Positions 44,809 through 52,440 of a stretch of DNA of 64,000 nucleotides are shown one piece after another. The position numbers and the translations under genes are program-made. The stretch's first letter is position 1. Each line of letters begins with the position of its first letter. Location: positions 2,720,001-2,784,000 of the forward strand of contig NZ_JAHBRX010000001.1 of the NCBI RefSeq assembly GCF_018398335.1, written 5' to 3'. This DNA comes from Chelatococcus sp. HY11 (lineage in GTDB: Bacteria; Pseudomonadota; Alphaproteobacteria; Rhizobiales; Beijerinckiaceae). A model generated the notes under the pieces. That model ran no database searches. It worked only from the letters and a program-made list of their open reading frames with translations, and was not told the DNA's origin.

Positions 44809-45600
44809 ATGTCCGAAACACCCTCGCTCACCATTGAAGGCGTCTCGAAGGTTTTCGAGCGGCCTGGCCGCCCGACGATCGAGGCGCTCCGCGACATCAA
44901 CCTCACCCTCGGCAAGGGCGAATTCGTCTCGATCGTCGGCGCCAGCGGCAGCGGCAAGTCCACGTTGTTGCGCATCATCGACGGGCTGATGCCGGCCAGC
45001 GCGGGTCGCATCGCGGTCGGCGGCAAGACGGTCACGCGGCCAGGCAAGGACCGCGCGATGGTGTTCCAGCACGACTCGCTCCTGCCCTGGAAAACCGTCA
45101 TGGACAATGTCGGCTATGGCCTCGCCATCGGCGGCATGTCGCGCAAGGAACGCGAGGAGATCGCGCGCTATTTCATCAAGGTCTCCGGCCTGTCGGGCTT
45201 CGAGAATCATTATCCCCACCAGTTGTCCGGCGGCATGCGCCAGCGTGTGAACGTCGCGCGGGCGCTTGCGGTGAGTCCGGACATCCTGCTCCTGGACGAG
45301 CCCTTCGCCGCGCTCGATGCGCAGACCCGCGAAATCATGCAGACCGAGCTGCTCAATATCTGGGAGCGCGAGAAGAAGACGGTCGTGCTGATCACTCACC
45401 AGATCGACGAAGCCGTGTTCCTCTCGGACCGTGTCATCGTGTTCAGCGCCCGGCCCGGCCAGATCCGCGAGGAAATCGTGATCGACCTGCCGCGCCCGCG
45501 TGATCTCGAGGTCAAGCGCAGCAGCACCTTCGTCGGTTATGTCGACCATATATGGAAGCTCATCGAGCAGGAGGTCCGTGCTGGCATGCAGCTCAGCTGA
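44809..45600 (+). CDS. ABC transporter ATP-binding protein (SsuB/TauB-like)
   Basis: 263-residue ATPase: Walker A GASGSGKSTLL, Q-loop FQHDSLLPWKTV, signature LSGGMRQRVNVARAL, Walker B LLLDEPFAALD and H-loop THQIDEA. All catalytic elements are intact. ATG 44809 has GGAG 7 nt upstream; ATG 44791, six codons earlier, is an alternative. It is the last gene of the operon that starts at 37813, so it is the energy source of the NMT1-type importer. Confidence 0.92.
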   Translation: MSETPSLTIEGVSKVFERPGRPTIEALRDINLTLGKGEFVSIVGASGSGKSTLLRIIDGLMPASAGRIAVGGKTVTRPGKDRAMVFQHDSLLPWKTVMDNVGYGLAIGGMSRKEREEIARYFIKVSGLSGFENHYPHQLSGGMRQRVNVARALAVSPDILLLDEPFAALDAQTREIMQTELLNIWEREKKTVVLITHQIDEAVFLSDRVIVFSARPGQIREEIVIDLPRPRDLEVKRSSTFVGYVDHIWKLIEQEVRAGMQLS

Positions 45601-45747
45601 CTTGGGGCAAGCTGTTTAAAGACGACCTATCTATGGGCTTGATCGGCACCGGCCGGTAGAGTACCAATCACGAACCTGACGTGTCTCACAAGCTGTTCTT
45701 TTGGGACACTTCATGCAAAAAGCGCTTTAATTTCAAAGGCGTTTTTG

Positions 45748-45821
45748 GCGGGCGTAGTTCAATGGTAGAACGGCAGCTTCCCAAGCTGCATACGAGGGTT
45801 CGATTCCCTTCGCCCGCTCCA
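45748..45821 (+). tRNA. tRNA-Gly (anticodon CCC)
   Basis: 74-nt cloverleaf with a perfect 7-bp acceptor stem (GCGGGCG with CGCCCGC), anticodon stem GCAGC/GCTGC around loop TTCCCAA (anticodon CCC) and a T-arm GAGGGTTCGATTCCCTT. CCA is encoded at 45819-45821. No direct repeat of the 3' end suggesting an integrated element was seen nearby. Confidence 0.95.
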
Positions 45822-46003
45822 GATTTTTCCTCCTCCCAGTTTGCCTGTCCCCCGTTTCGGCCCAAGCGAACGCGAGCCTCGGGTTAGGTCACAGTGCCGC
45901 AACGGGTGGGCAGATCATTTCCCTCCGGACATCGGCGTGCTAGGCCGATGGCGACTGAAACGCGGGGAGAACCGTTCTGAGCAGGCAGAGGCAACGGCGT
46001 GGC

Positions 46004-46363
46004 ATGGGCTGGAGTGCGATGATCGCGCTCGGCATGGCCTATCTCGTCGCCGCCCAGATGCTGCTCATGGGCATGATCGTGGGCATGCAGGCAGCCGCGA
46101 TGCCCGCCGGCCCCGCCACCATCCTCTGCACACCGAGCGGCGAGAGGCCTTCTTCCGCGCCAGACCGCGCTCATCTCCCGGCTTGCTGCGTGCTTGGATG
46201 CAGCATGCTCGGGCAGGGCATGGCACCGCCGCCGGCTACTCCGGCGGCCGCGTTTACGCCTCCGCACGCGGTCGCGTCGCCCTTCGCGTGGGTTCAGGAC
46301 GCCCCGCCGCATGCGCATGCGCGCATGACGGACAGGGCGCGCGCGCCACCACGGCCGGCCTGA
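46004..46363 (+). CDS. DUF2946-like small protein, possibly copper-related
   Basis: 119-residue protein with an N-terminal membrane segment (IALGMAYLVAAQMLLMGMIVG) and a central CCVLGCSML cysteine cluster. A Pro/Ala-rich tail containing HAHAR follows. The length, membrane helix and cysteine cluster match the DUF2946 group commonly found beside copper-handling genes. The next gene is a PCuAC copper chaperone about 100 nt away, which supports that reading. The start has only a distant AGAGG ribosome site. Function unproven. Confidence 0.6.
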   Translation: MGWSAMIALGMAYLVAAQMLLMGMIVGMQAAAMPAGPATILCTPSGERPSSAPDRAHLPACCVLGCSMLGQGMAPPPATPAAAFTPPHAVASPFAWVQDAPPHAHARMTDRARAPPRPA

Positions 46364-46461
46364 AATCCACCTATCGCTCCATGGTGATCAGGCGCAAGTC
46401 GATCCCCTTTCCCTTCTGGCCCGCTTGACGCCGGGCCACCTCCTTCCCTGGAGTTTTCCCC

Positions 46462-46977
46462 ATGTTGACGTCCCTCCTCCGTCCGGCCGCGCGCACCGCA
46501 GCCGCGCTCGCGCTTGCCGTCCCGCTGGTCGTAGCGGCTGGCCAATCGTCCGCCATCGCCCATGAATTCAAGGTGGGTAACCTGCAGATCAAACATCCGT
46601 GGTCCCGCGCCACCCCCCCGGGGGCAAAGGTGGCGGGCGGCTACTTCGTCATCATCAACACCGGTGACACAGCCGACCGTCTGGTCTCAGCGACAGCCGA
46701 CATCGCCGGCCGCGCGGAGATCCACGAAATGAACGAGAAGGACGGTGTGATGACGATGCGCGAGTTGCCGGGCGGCGTCGAGATCCCGGCCAAAGGCGAG
46801 GTCGCCTTCAAGCCCGGCTCCTACCACATGATGTTTCTCAACCTGCAGAAGGCGCCGAAGCAGGGCGAGCCCTTCGCCGGGACCCTGACCTTCGAGAAAG
46901 CCGGCGCCGTTTCCGTGTCTTACGCGGTGGAGGCGATCGGCGCCTCCCCCACAGAGAAGAGCGGCCACCAACACTAG
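46462..46977 (+). CDS. PCuAC-type periplasmic copper chaperone
   Basis: 171-residue secreted protein with a Sec signal peptide (cleaved near AIA-HEF). It has the copper site of the PCu(A)C family: His88, Met99, His122 and Met124, in [12 protein letters not shown] and SYHMMFL. It delivers Cu(I) to the CuA or CuB site of cytochrome oxidase in the periplasm. The tail ends in a His-containing GHQH. Pairing with the DUF2946-like protein suggests a small copper operon. Confidence 0.93.
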   Translation: MLTSLLRPAARTAAALALAVPLVVAAGQSSAIAHEFKVGNLQIKHPWSRATPPGAKVAGGYFVIINTGDTADRLVSATADIAGRAEIHEMNEKDGVMTMRELPGGVEIPAKGEVAFKPGSYHMMFLNLQKAPKQGEPFAGTLTFEKAGAVSVSYAVEAIGASPTEKSGHQH

Positions 46978-47052
46978 AAGCAGATGCGAGATGGGGTCGG
47001 CGGCCGCACCGCCGTCCTCCTTGCCGCTTCTCTTGCGCGGTACGCGGACCAT

Positions 47053-48066
47053 TCAGGGCGTAATCCGCGGTCCTTCCGATGCGACGCTGCGCAGGAAGGA
47101 CCGCGTGTAGCGCGCCCCCGGGATCGGCGCATCGAACAGGTCCCGCGCGTGGAAACCCGCCGTGTTGTTCATGAGAAAAAGACGGCGCTGTCGCTGCGGC
47201 AATGCAATGCGGCGGGCATCACAGGCGATGGATTGCTTCATGCGCTGAACGAGGCGGCTGTCGAAATCGCCATCACCATCCACGGGGCCCTGAAGATCCC
47301 CGTTCATGAACACCGCTCGCTCATCGCCACTGGTATCCCGCCAGAACACAGGTGCTTCGATGATACGAGCGCCAGCCTCCTCGGCGCGATCGAGCGCCCC
47401 GGCATAGACGATCGGCGTCGCCTCGAAGCGATAAGCCCTGTTCCACCCCAGCACGCCAGCCCATTCATCGAATTGCGGCCAGGCGGCAAATGGCACCCAG
47501 TAAAAGCAACCCGGCTTGTTGTAGGCGATGACGATATTGTAGAGCCCGATATAGCGCGGCACATAAACAGCGGAATTCTTCAACATTCCATCTGTATGGA
47601 AGCCTAACTTCTCCGTCGGCGCGTAAAACTTGACGCCAGCCTTCTGAAGCGCCTCCTCATTGTCCGGCGATGCCGTGTAGACGGTAAAGGGCGTTCCATT
47701 GCGCGGGTCGAGCAACGGCATCATGAAGGCCGAAATTATTGCGGATGCAATAACGCTCCCCATGAGGGCATCGGTAGCCGGCTCCGAGGCGATCCCCTGG
47801 GGCACATCAATGCCGACAAACCCACTCCCGGTATCGTCAAGTCTATCACGAATAACATGGACATCATCAGCCAATAACGCCTCAATCGCAAATTCGTATC
47901 CGGCAAAGAAAGCGGCGCCCCGCAGCATGGCCAGGGAAGCAGGGAACCGCTCTCCTTCTTGCAACTGCTTGATAAATGCTACGCATTTATCAAGGGACAG
48001 GCGAACAATCGTCCCCTCCTGACATACACTCTTGTTGTAAACGCTGCTCGCCAAGGAAGCCTCCAT
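47053..48066 (-). CDS. Fe(II)/2-oxoglutarate oxygenase, TauD/clavaminate synthase-like
   Basis: 337-residue non-heme iron oxygenase. The facial triad is His157 and Asp159 (GFHTDG) with distal His306 (NNTAGFHARDLF), about 150 residues apart as in TauD and clavaminate-synthase-like enzymes. Arg319 or Arg322 fits the 2-oxoglutarate-binding arginine. Enzymes of this type hydroxylate, desaturate or cyclise amino acids or peptidyl residues. ATG 48066 lacks a strong ribosome site; a TTG at 48087 extends it. An AGGAGG 5 nt before an ATT codon at 48009 hints that translation could begin there. It lies 57 nt downstream of a 41-codon peptide gene. Confidence 0.75.
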   Translation of the reverse strand: MEASLASSVYNKSVCQEGTIVRLSLDKCVAFIKQLQEGERFPASLAMLRGAAFFAGYEFAIEALLADDVHVIRDRLDDTGSGFVGIDVPQGIASEPATDALMGSVIASAIISAFMMPLLDPRNGTPFTVYTASPDNEEALQKAGVKFYAPTEKLGFHTDGMLKNSAVYVPRYIGLYNIVIAYNKPGCFYWVPFAAWPQFDEWAGVLGWNRAYRFEATPIVYAGALDRAEEAGARIIEAPVFWRDTSGDERAVFMNGDLQGPVDGDGDFDSRLVQRMKQSIACDARRIALPQRQRRLFLMNNTAGFHARDLFDAPIPGARYTRSFLRSVASEGPRITP

Positions 48067-48123
48067 GCGCCCATCACGTGTCAGCAAATTGACCCGGCCG
48101 GCTGCCCCAACCTATAGGCGGCT

Positions 48124-48249
48124 CTATGTTTGCTCGGATTCTTCACTCCCGCCGCTGGGGCCATCCGAGCACTCGGGTGATTGCAGGCACATCTCGATGC
48201 TGCCCAACACCTCGTCAAGATCGAAATCCATTTCAATACCCTCGTTCAT
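48124..48249 (-). CDS. short acidic peptide with two cysteines, candidate precursor peptide
   Basis: 41 codons, ATG 48249 to TAG 48124. An AGGGA ribosome site lies 6 nt before this ATG (a second ATG at 48255 directly abuts it). The N-terminal half holds an acidic, leader-like segment MDFDLDEVLGSIEM at residues 7-20. The C-terminal half has Cys21 and Cys27 separated by LQSPE, then a Gly/Ser/Glu-rich tail ending EQT. Third codon positions are about 65 percent GC, consistent with real coding. The layout, acidic leader then a small Cys/Ser core beside a tailoring oxygenase, resembles a RiPP precursor. No family is recognised and the call is by inference. Confidence 0.5.
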   Translation of the reverse strand: MNEGIEMDFDLDEVLGSIEMCLQSPECSDGPSGGSEESEQT

Positions 48250-48645
48250 CGCCATTCCCTTTCTGTATGATTTGGTAAGAAGCGGGCTTGATGCGTTTTT
48301 GTTTAACGAAGCCCGGCCTGAAAAATATCTCGCGTATAAATTCAGGCAATAACAAAATCTCTCAATCGTATGTCAAATTCAGCATCGAAATAATGAAGTA
48401 ATTTACGTACAAATTATAGATTTGACCAATTCCAACTTCTTGTTGTAGCACACCCATACAAGCGATGGTGTGGATTCGAAAGCTGCTATACGAATGAGAA
48501 AAATTCGGTTCATCCGTTAAGTATTTCAGATCTATGACCGAAGCCATAGCGATGGACAGGGCCGCTTCCCCTTTTGAACGGGCAAGGCGCCGACGGTGAG
48601 GCGCGGAGCCACGCTCTCCCGGGCACCTGCCTAAGCGAACCCCGT
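48250..48645. promoter_or_regulatory. low-GC divergent region of the peptide/oxygenase/MFS locus
   Basis: 396 bp between the peptide gene and the MFS start, markedly AT-rich from 48290 to 48530 against a roughly 65 percent GC background. It must hold the divergent promoters and also contains the doubtful 61-codon ORF. The base composition suggests acquired DNA. Confidence 0.45.
48362..48547 (-). CDS. hypothetical 61-residue ORF upstream of the peptide gene
   Basis: Not recognised. ATG 48547 to TGA 48362 in a low-GC stretch, same strand and 112 nt upstream of the peptide gene. The product is balanced and protein-like: an N-terminal polar part with SHSYSSFRIHTIACMGVL, then an aromatic/hydrophobic end with IYNLYVNYFIISML. 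There is no good ribosome site. It could be a real small protein of the peptide/oxygenase locus, a decayed remnant of a larger gene, or chance in AT-rich promoter DNA. Confidence 0.25.
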   Translation of the reverse strand: MASVIDLKYLTDEPNFSHSYSSFRIHTIACMGVLQQEVGIGQIYNLYVNYFIISMLNLTYD

Positions 48646-49968
48646 ATGGTTGACGATAAAGACATGCACGCTCAGGACAACGACATCGCCCGTCCGCATC
48701 AGCAGACCGCACATCGCAGTGCCGATTGGGCCTTCAAATGCTACGTCCTGTTTTCATTCCTTGTGATGTACCTCATCGGAACAGGGCTCATCGTCATCTC
48801 CTGGGTGGCGACGGAACATGGAACGGTCGCGCTTGTCGGCCAGCTTTATTTCACCGGGGGCATGGTGAGTATCGCGCTGTCCGTCATCGGCGGCGTGCTC
48901 GTCGATCGTCATAGCCGCCGCACGATGATCCTGCGCAGCCAAAGTCTTCGGGTTATCGCGGCCTTCATCCTGCTCGCCGGCCTTCAGGACAAGACCTGGC
49001 TGACGTTCTGCCTCTTCAGCTTCACCATTATCAGCGCGGCGGGGCCAGCCTTGAGCGTCGGCGCCATGGGTGGCGCCTTCCAATCCTTCTTCCCGTCCGA
49101 CAGACGCATGAATGTCGTGCTGCGCCTCTCCATCGTTGGGCAGGTGGGTTTCATTTTCGGCACAGGCACGGCAGGCACCATACTGCACATCTGGGGCGAG
49201 ACCGCCTGCATGCTCATATTCATTGCGACATCTATCGCGCTTCTATGTCTCGGTGAATACTTTACCCGTGGCATGTCACTTCCTCCGGAGCGAAAGCGGA
49301 GGAGCTTCACGGATGACTGGCGCGACGGGCTCAAATACACGTTCGATTCACCGCACATCGGCCTGCCGATCATCGGCGTTTCTCTGCTTTTTTCCGTTGC
49401 GCAGATGACCAATACGCTCGTTCCAGGCTTCGTGCGCGAGACACTGCATGCCGGCAGCGATGTCTTCGGCGTTTTGGAGGCGGCTTGGTCGGCCGGCGGC
49501 GGCCTTGTTCTGCTGATGTCGGCGAGCTTGCAGCGCCGCGCCTGGAAAAGCGGCATTGAATTCCTGTTGCTCGCCCTTCTCGGCGCGGCGATGATCGGTT
49601 TCGCCCTCTCGAAATGGGTGCCTCTCTCCTTCGTGCTTTATGCGGTGATGGGCGGTCTGTTCTGCCTGTCGCGGTCTCTCTGCAACGGCCGGCTGCTGAC
49701 CTTGACCGATCCGGCGCAGATCGGCCGCACGCAGGCCCTGAGCTCGATGCTCACAAGTACCATCGGCATGACCATGTACATGCTCCCCACCTTCGTGAGG
49801 ACCGACGACATCGGCCGCTACTACCAGATATGGGGCGTCGCTATCATTGTACTCGGCCTCTGCCTGGCCGCGCTGTCGATACGCCTGTCTTCCCGCGTGC
49901 ACTCTCGCCCCGGCAGCGTGCGCACGACTCGACAGGGCAGCGCGAGCCCTACCATGCGAGGCCGCTAG
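48646..49968 (+). CDS. MFS transporter, MFS_3/EntS-like exporter
   Basis: About 440 residues with 12 predicted membrane segments. The loop after helix 2 reads GGVLVDRHSRRTMIL, the MFS signature, and the sequence type resembles EntS/MFS_3 exporters of siderophores and other natural products more than sugar importers. ATG 48646 is used; ATG 48664 is also possible and the frame opens at 48574. Neither start has a strong ribosome site. It is divergent from the peptide/oxygenase pair and is the natural candidate to export their product. The C-terminal tail is Arg/Ser-rich and cytoplasmic. Confidence 0.8.
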   Translation: MVDDKDMHAQDNDIARPHQQTAHRSADWAFKCYVLFSFLVMYLIGTGLIVISWVATEHGTVALVGQLYFTGGMVSIALSVIGGVLVDRHSRRTMILRSQSLRVIAAFILLAGLQDKTWLTFCLFSFTIISAAGPALSVGAMGGAFQSFFPSDRRMNVVLRLSIVGQVGFIFGTGTAGTILHIWGETACMLIFIATSIALLCLGEYFTRGMSLPPERKRRSFTDDWRDGLKYTFDSPHIGLPIIGVSLLFSVAQMTNTLVPGFVRETLHAGSDVFGVLEAAWSAGGGLVLLMSASLQRRAWKSGIEFLLLALLGAAMIGFALSKWVPLSFVLYAVMGGLFCLSRSLCNGRLLTLTDPAQIGRTQALSSMLTSTIGMTMYMLPTFVRTDDIGRYYQIWGVAIIVLGLCLAALSIRLSSRVHSRPGSVRTTRQGSASPTMRGR

Positions 49969-50010
49969 AGCGGCGGATGCTCACGTTGGTCCGACGCGCG
50001 GAAATATCTT

Positions 50011-50040
50011 GTTTATTGGGGCCGAACCTGTTCAATAAAC
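50011..50040. terminator. hairpin between convergent MFS and LprI-like genes
   Basis: Perfect 8-bp stem GTTTATTG/CAATAAAC (50011-50018 with 50033-50040) around a 14-nt loop, in the 116-bp gap between two gene ends. It lacks a T run, so a terminator role is tentative. Confidence 0.4.
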
Positions 50041-50084
50041 TGCTCGGAACTTCAGTTCGATGTACAAGGCTGCTTTGAACGCGG

Positions 50085-50492
50085 CTACTTCGGCGCCAGG
50101 AATTTACCAATCGCGTCGATGTCACGGGTGCGCGCTGCGATGATGCCCGCCTGACACATGGGATACTGGATGGCGCGGCCTTCTGTTCCCCAATCGCCAT
50201 TCGCATAGAAGCCGCAAGCCTTGTCCTTGAAGGCGATCCAGGCCCGCTGCTCCTCGAGCAGATCTGTCTTGGTCTGACCCTCTGCCTGCGCGAAAACGCG
50301 CTTCCAAGCCGCGTTGAGCTTATCGTCCTCGCGCTTCATCCAGTCGCCACCGCAGCTGCTGAACGCCATCGTGGTCGCGTTCGCCTGCTTCATGCAGCGA
50401 TCATAGGCCTCATCCGCCAATGCCGCTGGAACAGCGAGGCCGAGGCCAAGTTTCAACGCAACCAGAATCACCAGGGACTTGCTCATCGCCAT
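50085..50492 (-). CDS. LprI-like (DUF1311) secreted protein
   Basis: 135-residue exported protein: signal peptide with KSLVILVALKLGLGLAVPAALA, then a mature domain with the DUF1311/lysozyme-inhibitor-LprI pattern (DEAYDRCMKQANATTMAFSSC, then LNAAWKRVFAQ and EEQRAWIAFKDKACGFY). Four cysteines could form two disulfides. ATG 50492 has AGAGGAAC about 6 nt upstream; a second ATG at 50486 is close behind. Family members bind lysozyme in mycobacteria, but most proteobacterial homologues are uncharacterised. Confidence 0.83.
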   Translation of the reverse strand: MAMSKSLVILVALKLGLGLAVPAALADEAYDRCMKQANATTMAFSSCGGDWMKREDDKLNAAWKRVFAQAEGQTKTDLLEEQRAWIAFKDKACGFYANGDWGTEGRAIQYPMCQAGIIAARTRDIDAIGKFLAPK

Positions 50493-50617
50493 ATCGCGTT
50501 CCTCTACCGCCAGACGAGCCGGTATAGAATGATTGCCGCGATGGATGAAGCGTCTATACAACGCGCGGCAGAACCCAGCGCATTGCAGATATGTTCCGCC
50601 GACTTTGTCGGGTTGTA

Positions 50618-51169
50618 TCAGGCTTCGCCGGCGTGTCGCGGCATCGCCTTACGGTCCTTGCGGCGAACGCGCACGATGAGTTCAACGCCGACGAGTTCCA
50701 TACCCTCCGGCGCTTCCGGCGGTGGCCCCGCGAGCGCGCTGGCGGAAATCACTCCATGAGGGATATCGACCAAGGTCTGGTCGTCCTCGATGAAATAGTG
50801 GTGATGAACCGATACATTCGTGTCGAAATAGCTCTTCGTTCCATCAACGGCCAACTGCCGCAGAAGGCCCGCTTCAGTGAACTGGTGAAGCGTATTGTAC
50901 ACCGTGGCGAGCGACACGGCGGCCTTCGCGCGCGTGGCTTCCGTATAGAGGAGCTCCGCCGTCACATGACGATGCCCTTTGGAAAACAAGAGCCAGCCAA
51001 GCATAAGGCGCTGGCGTGTAGGCCGGAGACCAGCAGCACGGAGAATTTCCCGCACGTCATGGAAGCCACAACCAGTTTTCACCGGCGCCATGGGGCCCTC
51101 AAGCAGGGCAGCCAACTCGGAATGCACGGGAACGCCGCGCGCGGTGGAAAGGCGTAGATGATCTGACAT
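50618..51169 (-). CDS. irr: Irr-type iron response regulator (Fur family)
   Basis: 183-residue Fur-superfamily protein matching Irr, the haem-status regulator that replaces Fur for iron control in Rhizobiales. The DNA-binding part (GLRPTRQRLMLGWLLFSKG, then VSLATVYNTLHQFTEAGLLRQL) and the HHH haem/metal motif in VSVHHHYF are conserved. The N-terminal haem regulatory motif of Bradyrhizobium Irr (GCPWH) is here Gly33-Cys-Gly-Phe-His37, lacking the proline, as in several non-Bradyrhizobium Irr proteins. ATG 51169 has AGGA 8 nt upstream. The 427-bp upstream region is likely autoregulatory. Confidence 0.9.
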   Translation of the reverse strand: MSDHLRLSTARGVPVHSELAALLEGPMAPVKTGCGFHDVREILRAAGLRPTRQRLMLGWLLFSKGHRHVTAELLYTEATRAKAAVSLATVYNTLHQFTEAGLLRQLAVDGTKSYFDTNVSVHHHYFIEDDQTLVDIPHGVISASALAGPPPEAPEGMELVGVELIVRVRRKDRKAMPRHAGEA

Positions 51170-51596
51170 ATCGAATTCCTCGACTACACCTATAAGCGAG
51201 TCATTCGCAAATGCAATATGATTCGCACACAAAATCGACTGAAAAAAACAAGTCGAACGCAGCATTATCCAGTTTATAATTATTTTAAATTGAAACAACG
51301 GAATATATAATTAGATCTTCCTACGCAATTTGAAGCAGTCCATTCGCCGCGAATCGCTTGGCGGATAGGGATATAGAGGACTTTGCGGGGATCCGGACAA
51401 CAACAACTCGCTATAGTGAGCTTGTGCGCGGGCCATCGCCCGTTACTTCAATGCCCCGCTCATCTGTCACGACGCATAGGCCGGAGCAACGGGCAGACGT
51501 GTCGTTCGCGAAGTCTTCGAAAAAAGTCGTCTGGCAACGTTTTCTGCAAGCGAATCGATACGACCGCCTGTCGTTTAATCCGACACCCGCCATACA
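51170..51596. promoter_or_regulatory. irr upstream region
   Basis: 427 bp without a convincing gene. Near the irr start, 51196-51228 is AT-rich and contains a repeated TGCGAAT(C/G)A element on the minus strand. This resembles rhizobial iron-control sites and may be bound by Irr or another Fur-type protein. The rest holds nothing recognisable. Confidence 0.4.
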
Positions 51597-52181
51597 TCAC
51601 CGGCATACATCGAGCCATTGCTGGATCTGCTCGGCGAGATCCTGCACATGATGCTCGGGCGTCAGGGAAAACTGGCGCAGCAGATAGGCCAGCGCCGCGA
51701 GAACCACGGCAATCAGAACGAAGCTGACGATCGAGAGCCGCTCCTGGCGATATGTGGCCGCGAAAGCCGCGAGACAAAACCCGCCCAGAAGAAAGCCAGC
51801 CAGCACCTCCGAACGCGTGTGGTAGCCAAGCCGCACCCGGCTCCACGCGATCAGGAGAATGAGCAAAAACCCGCCAGCGGCGAACAAGGCCTTCGTGAGG
51901 AGCGATCTGCCACCCGACAGGCTGATCGCCAGCCCACCGTAGACGATAATGCTGAGCGCCACATGTCCGCTCGGGCTGCGGATGCGATCACCCGTCAGCA
52001 GGTCGCCGCAGACGTGAAACGCCAGCTTGGCAAAGCCCGTCAGTCCCATGCCGGCGATGAGGAGGATGCACCACTGAAGCGCCAGGCGACGATGGCCCCC
52101 CAACCAGCAGAACAGGGTGATAACGAGGCCGACCGGCAACAGGACGCCCACATCGCCTAGTCCCGTCACCCGGTGCAGCAT
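51597..52181 (-). CDS. PAP2-superfamily membrane phosphatase
   Basis: 194-residue integral membrane phosphatase with about six helices. The PAP2 signature is visible in order: an Arg-Ser-Pro region (DRIRSPSGHVALS) supplying the PSGH motif, and SRVRLGYHTRSEVLAG supplying the SR...H motif. The usual Asp after the last His is Glu here. Members remove phosphate from phosphatidic acid, undecaprenyl pyrophosphate or similar lipids. Close to the exopolysaccharide genes, a lipid-carrier recycling role is possible but not shown. Confidence 0.83.
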   Translation of the reverse strand: MLHRVTGLGDVGVLLPVGLVITLFCWLGGHRRLALQWCILLIAGMGLTGFAKLAFHVCGDLLTGDRIRSPSGHVALSIIVYGGLAISLSGGRSLLTKALFAAGGFLLILLIAWSRVRLGYHTRSEVLAGFLLGGFCLAAFAATYRQERLSIVSFVLIAVVLAALAYLLRQFSLTPEHHVQDLAEQIQQWLDVCR

Positions 52182-52440
52182 ATCGATCGCAATCCATTCT
52201 CTTCAGCTGGCACGCACCCTAAAGCGTGCGCCCTTAAAAGGGGACCTGCTTCGTTGAGAAAGGATCGCAAATTGTCGTCAGGCGAGGGTCGACCGGCTCC
52301 GGCGCCAAGGGCCTGGCAACGGTTATATCATTGTCCGCCCACTCTCATCGGAGGGGGCGAACTACCCCCGCTCGTGGAGCAGGAGGCGGGAAACGCGGTC
52401 GGTCGGCCGTATTCCGTCACCGCACGACTGCTCGCCGCGA
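52182..52440. other. intergenic spacer before the exopolysaccharide locus
   Basis: 259 bp between the PAP2 start and the end of the priming glycosyltransferase gene. A minor hairpin (GCACGC/GCGTGC near 52210-52230) is present. No supported gene was seen. Confidence 0.35.

Noticed and set aside
45748..45821. tRNA-Gly as the attachment site of an integrated element
   Set aside because: No repeated tRNA 3' end, integrase or phage gene seen within the following few kilobases.
48065..48352. Plus-strand 95-codon ORF across the peptide gene
   Set aside because: No ribosome site, atypical composition, and it overlaps the better supported minus-strand 41-codon gene.
51358..51651. 97-codon plus-strand ORF upstream of irr
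   Set aside because: No ribosome site, low-complexity Thr/Arg/Ser content and overlap with the PAP2 gene; treated as non-coding.
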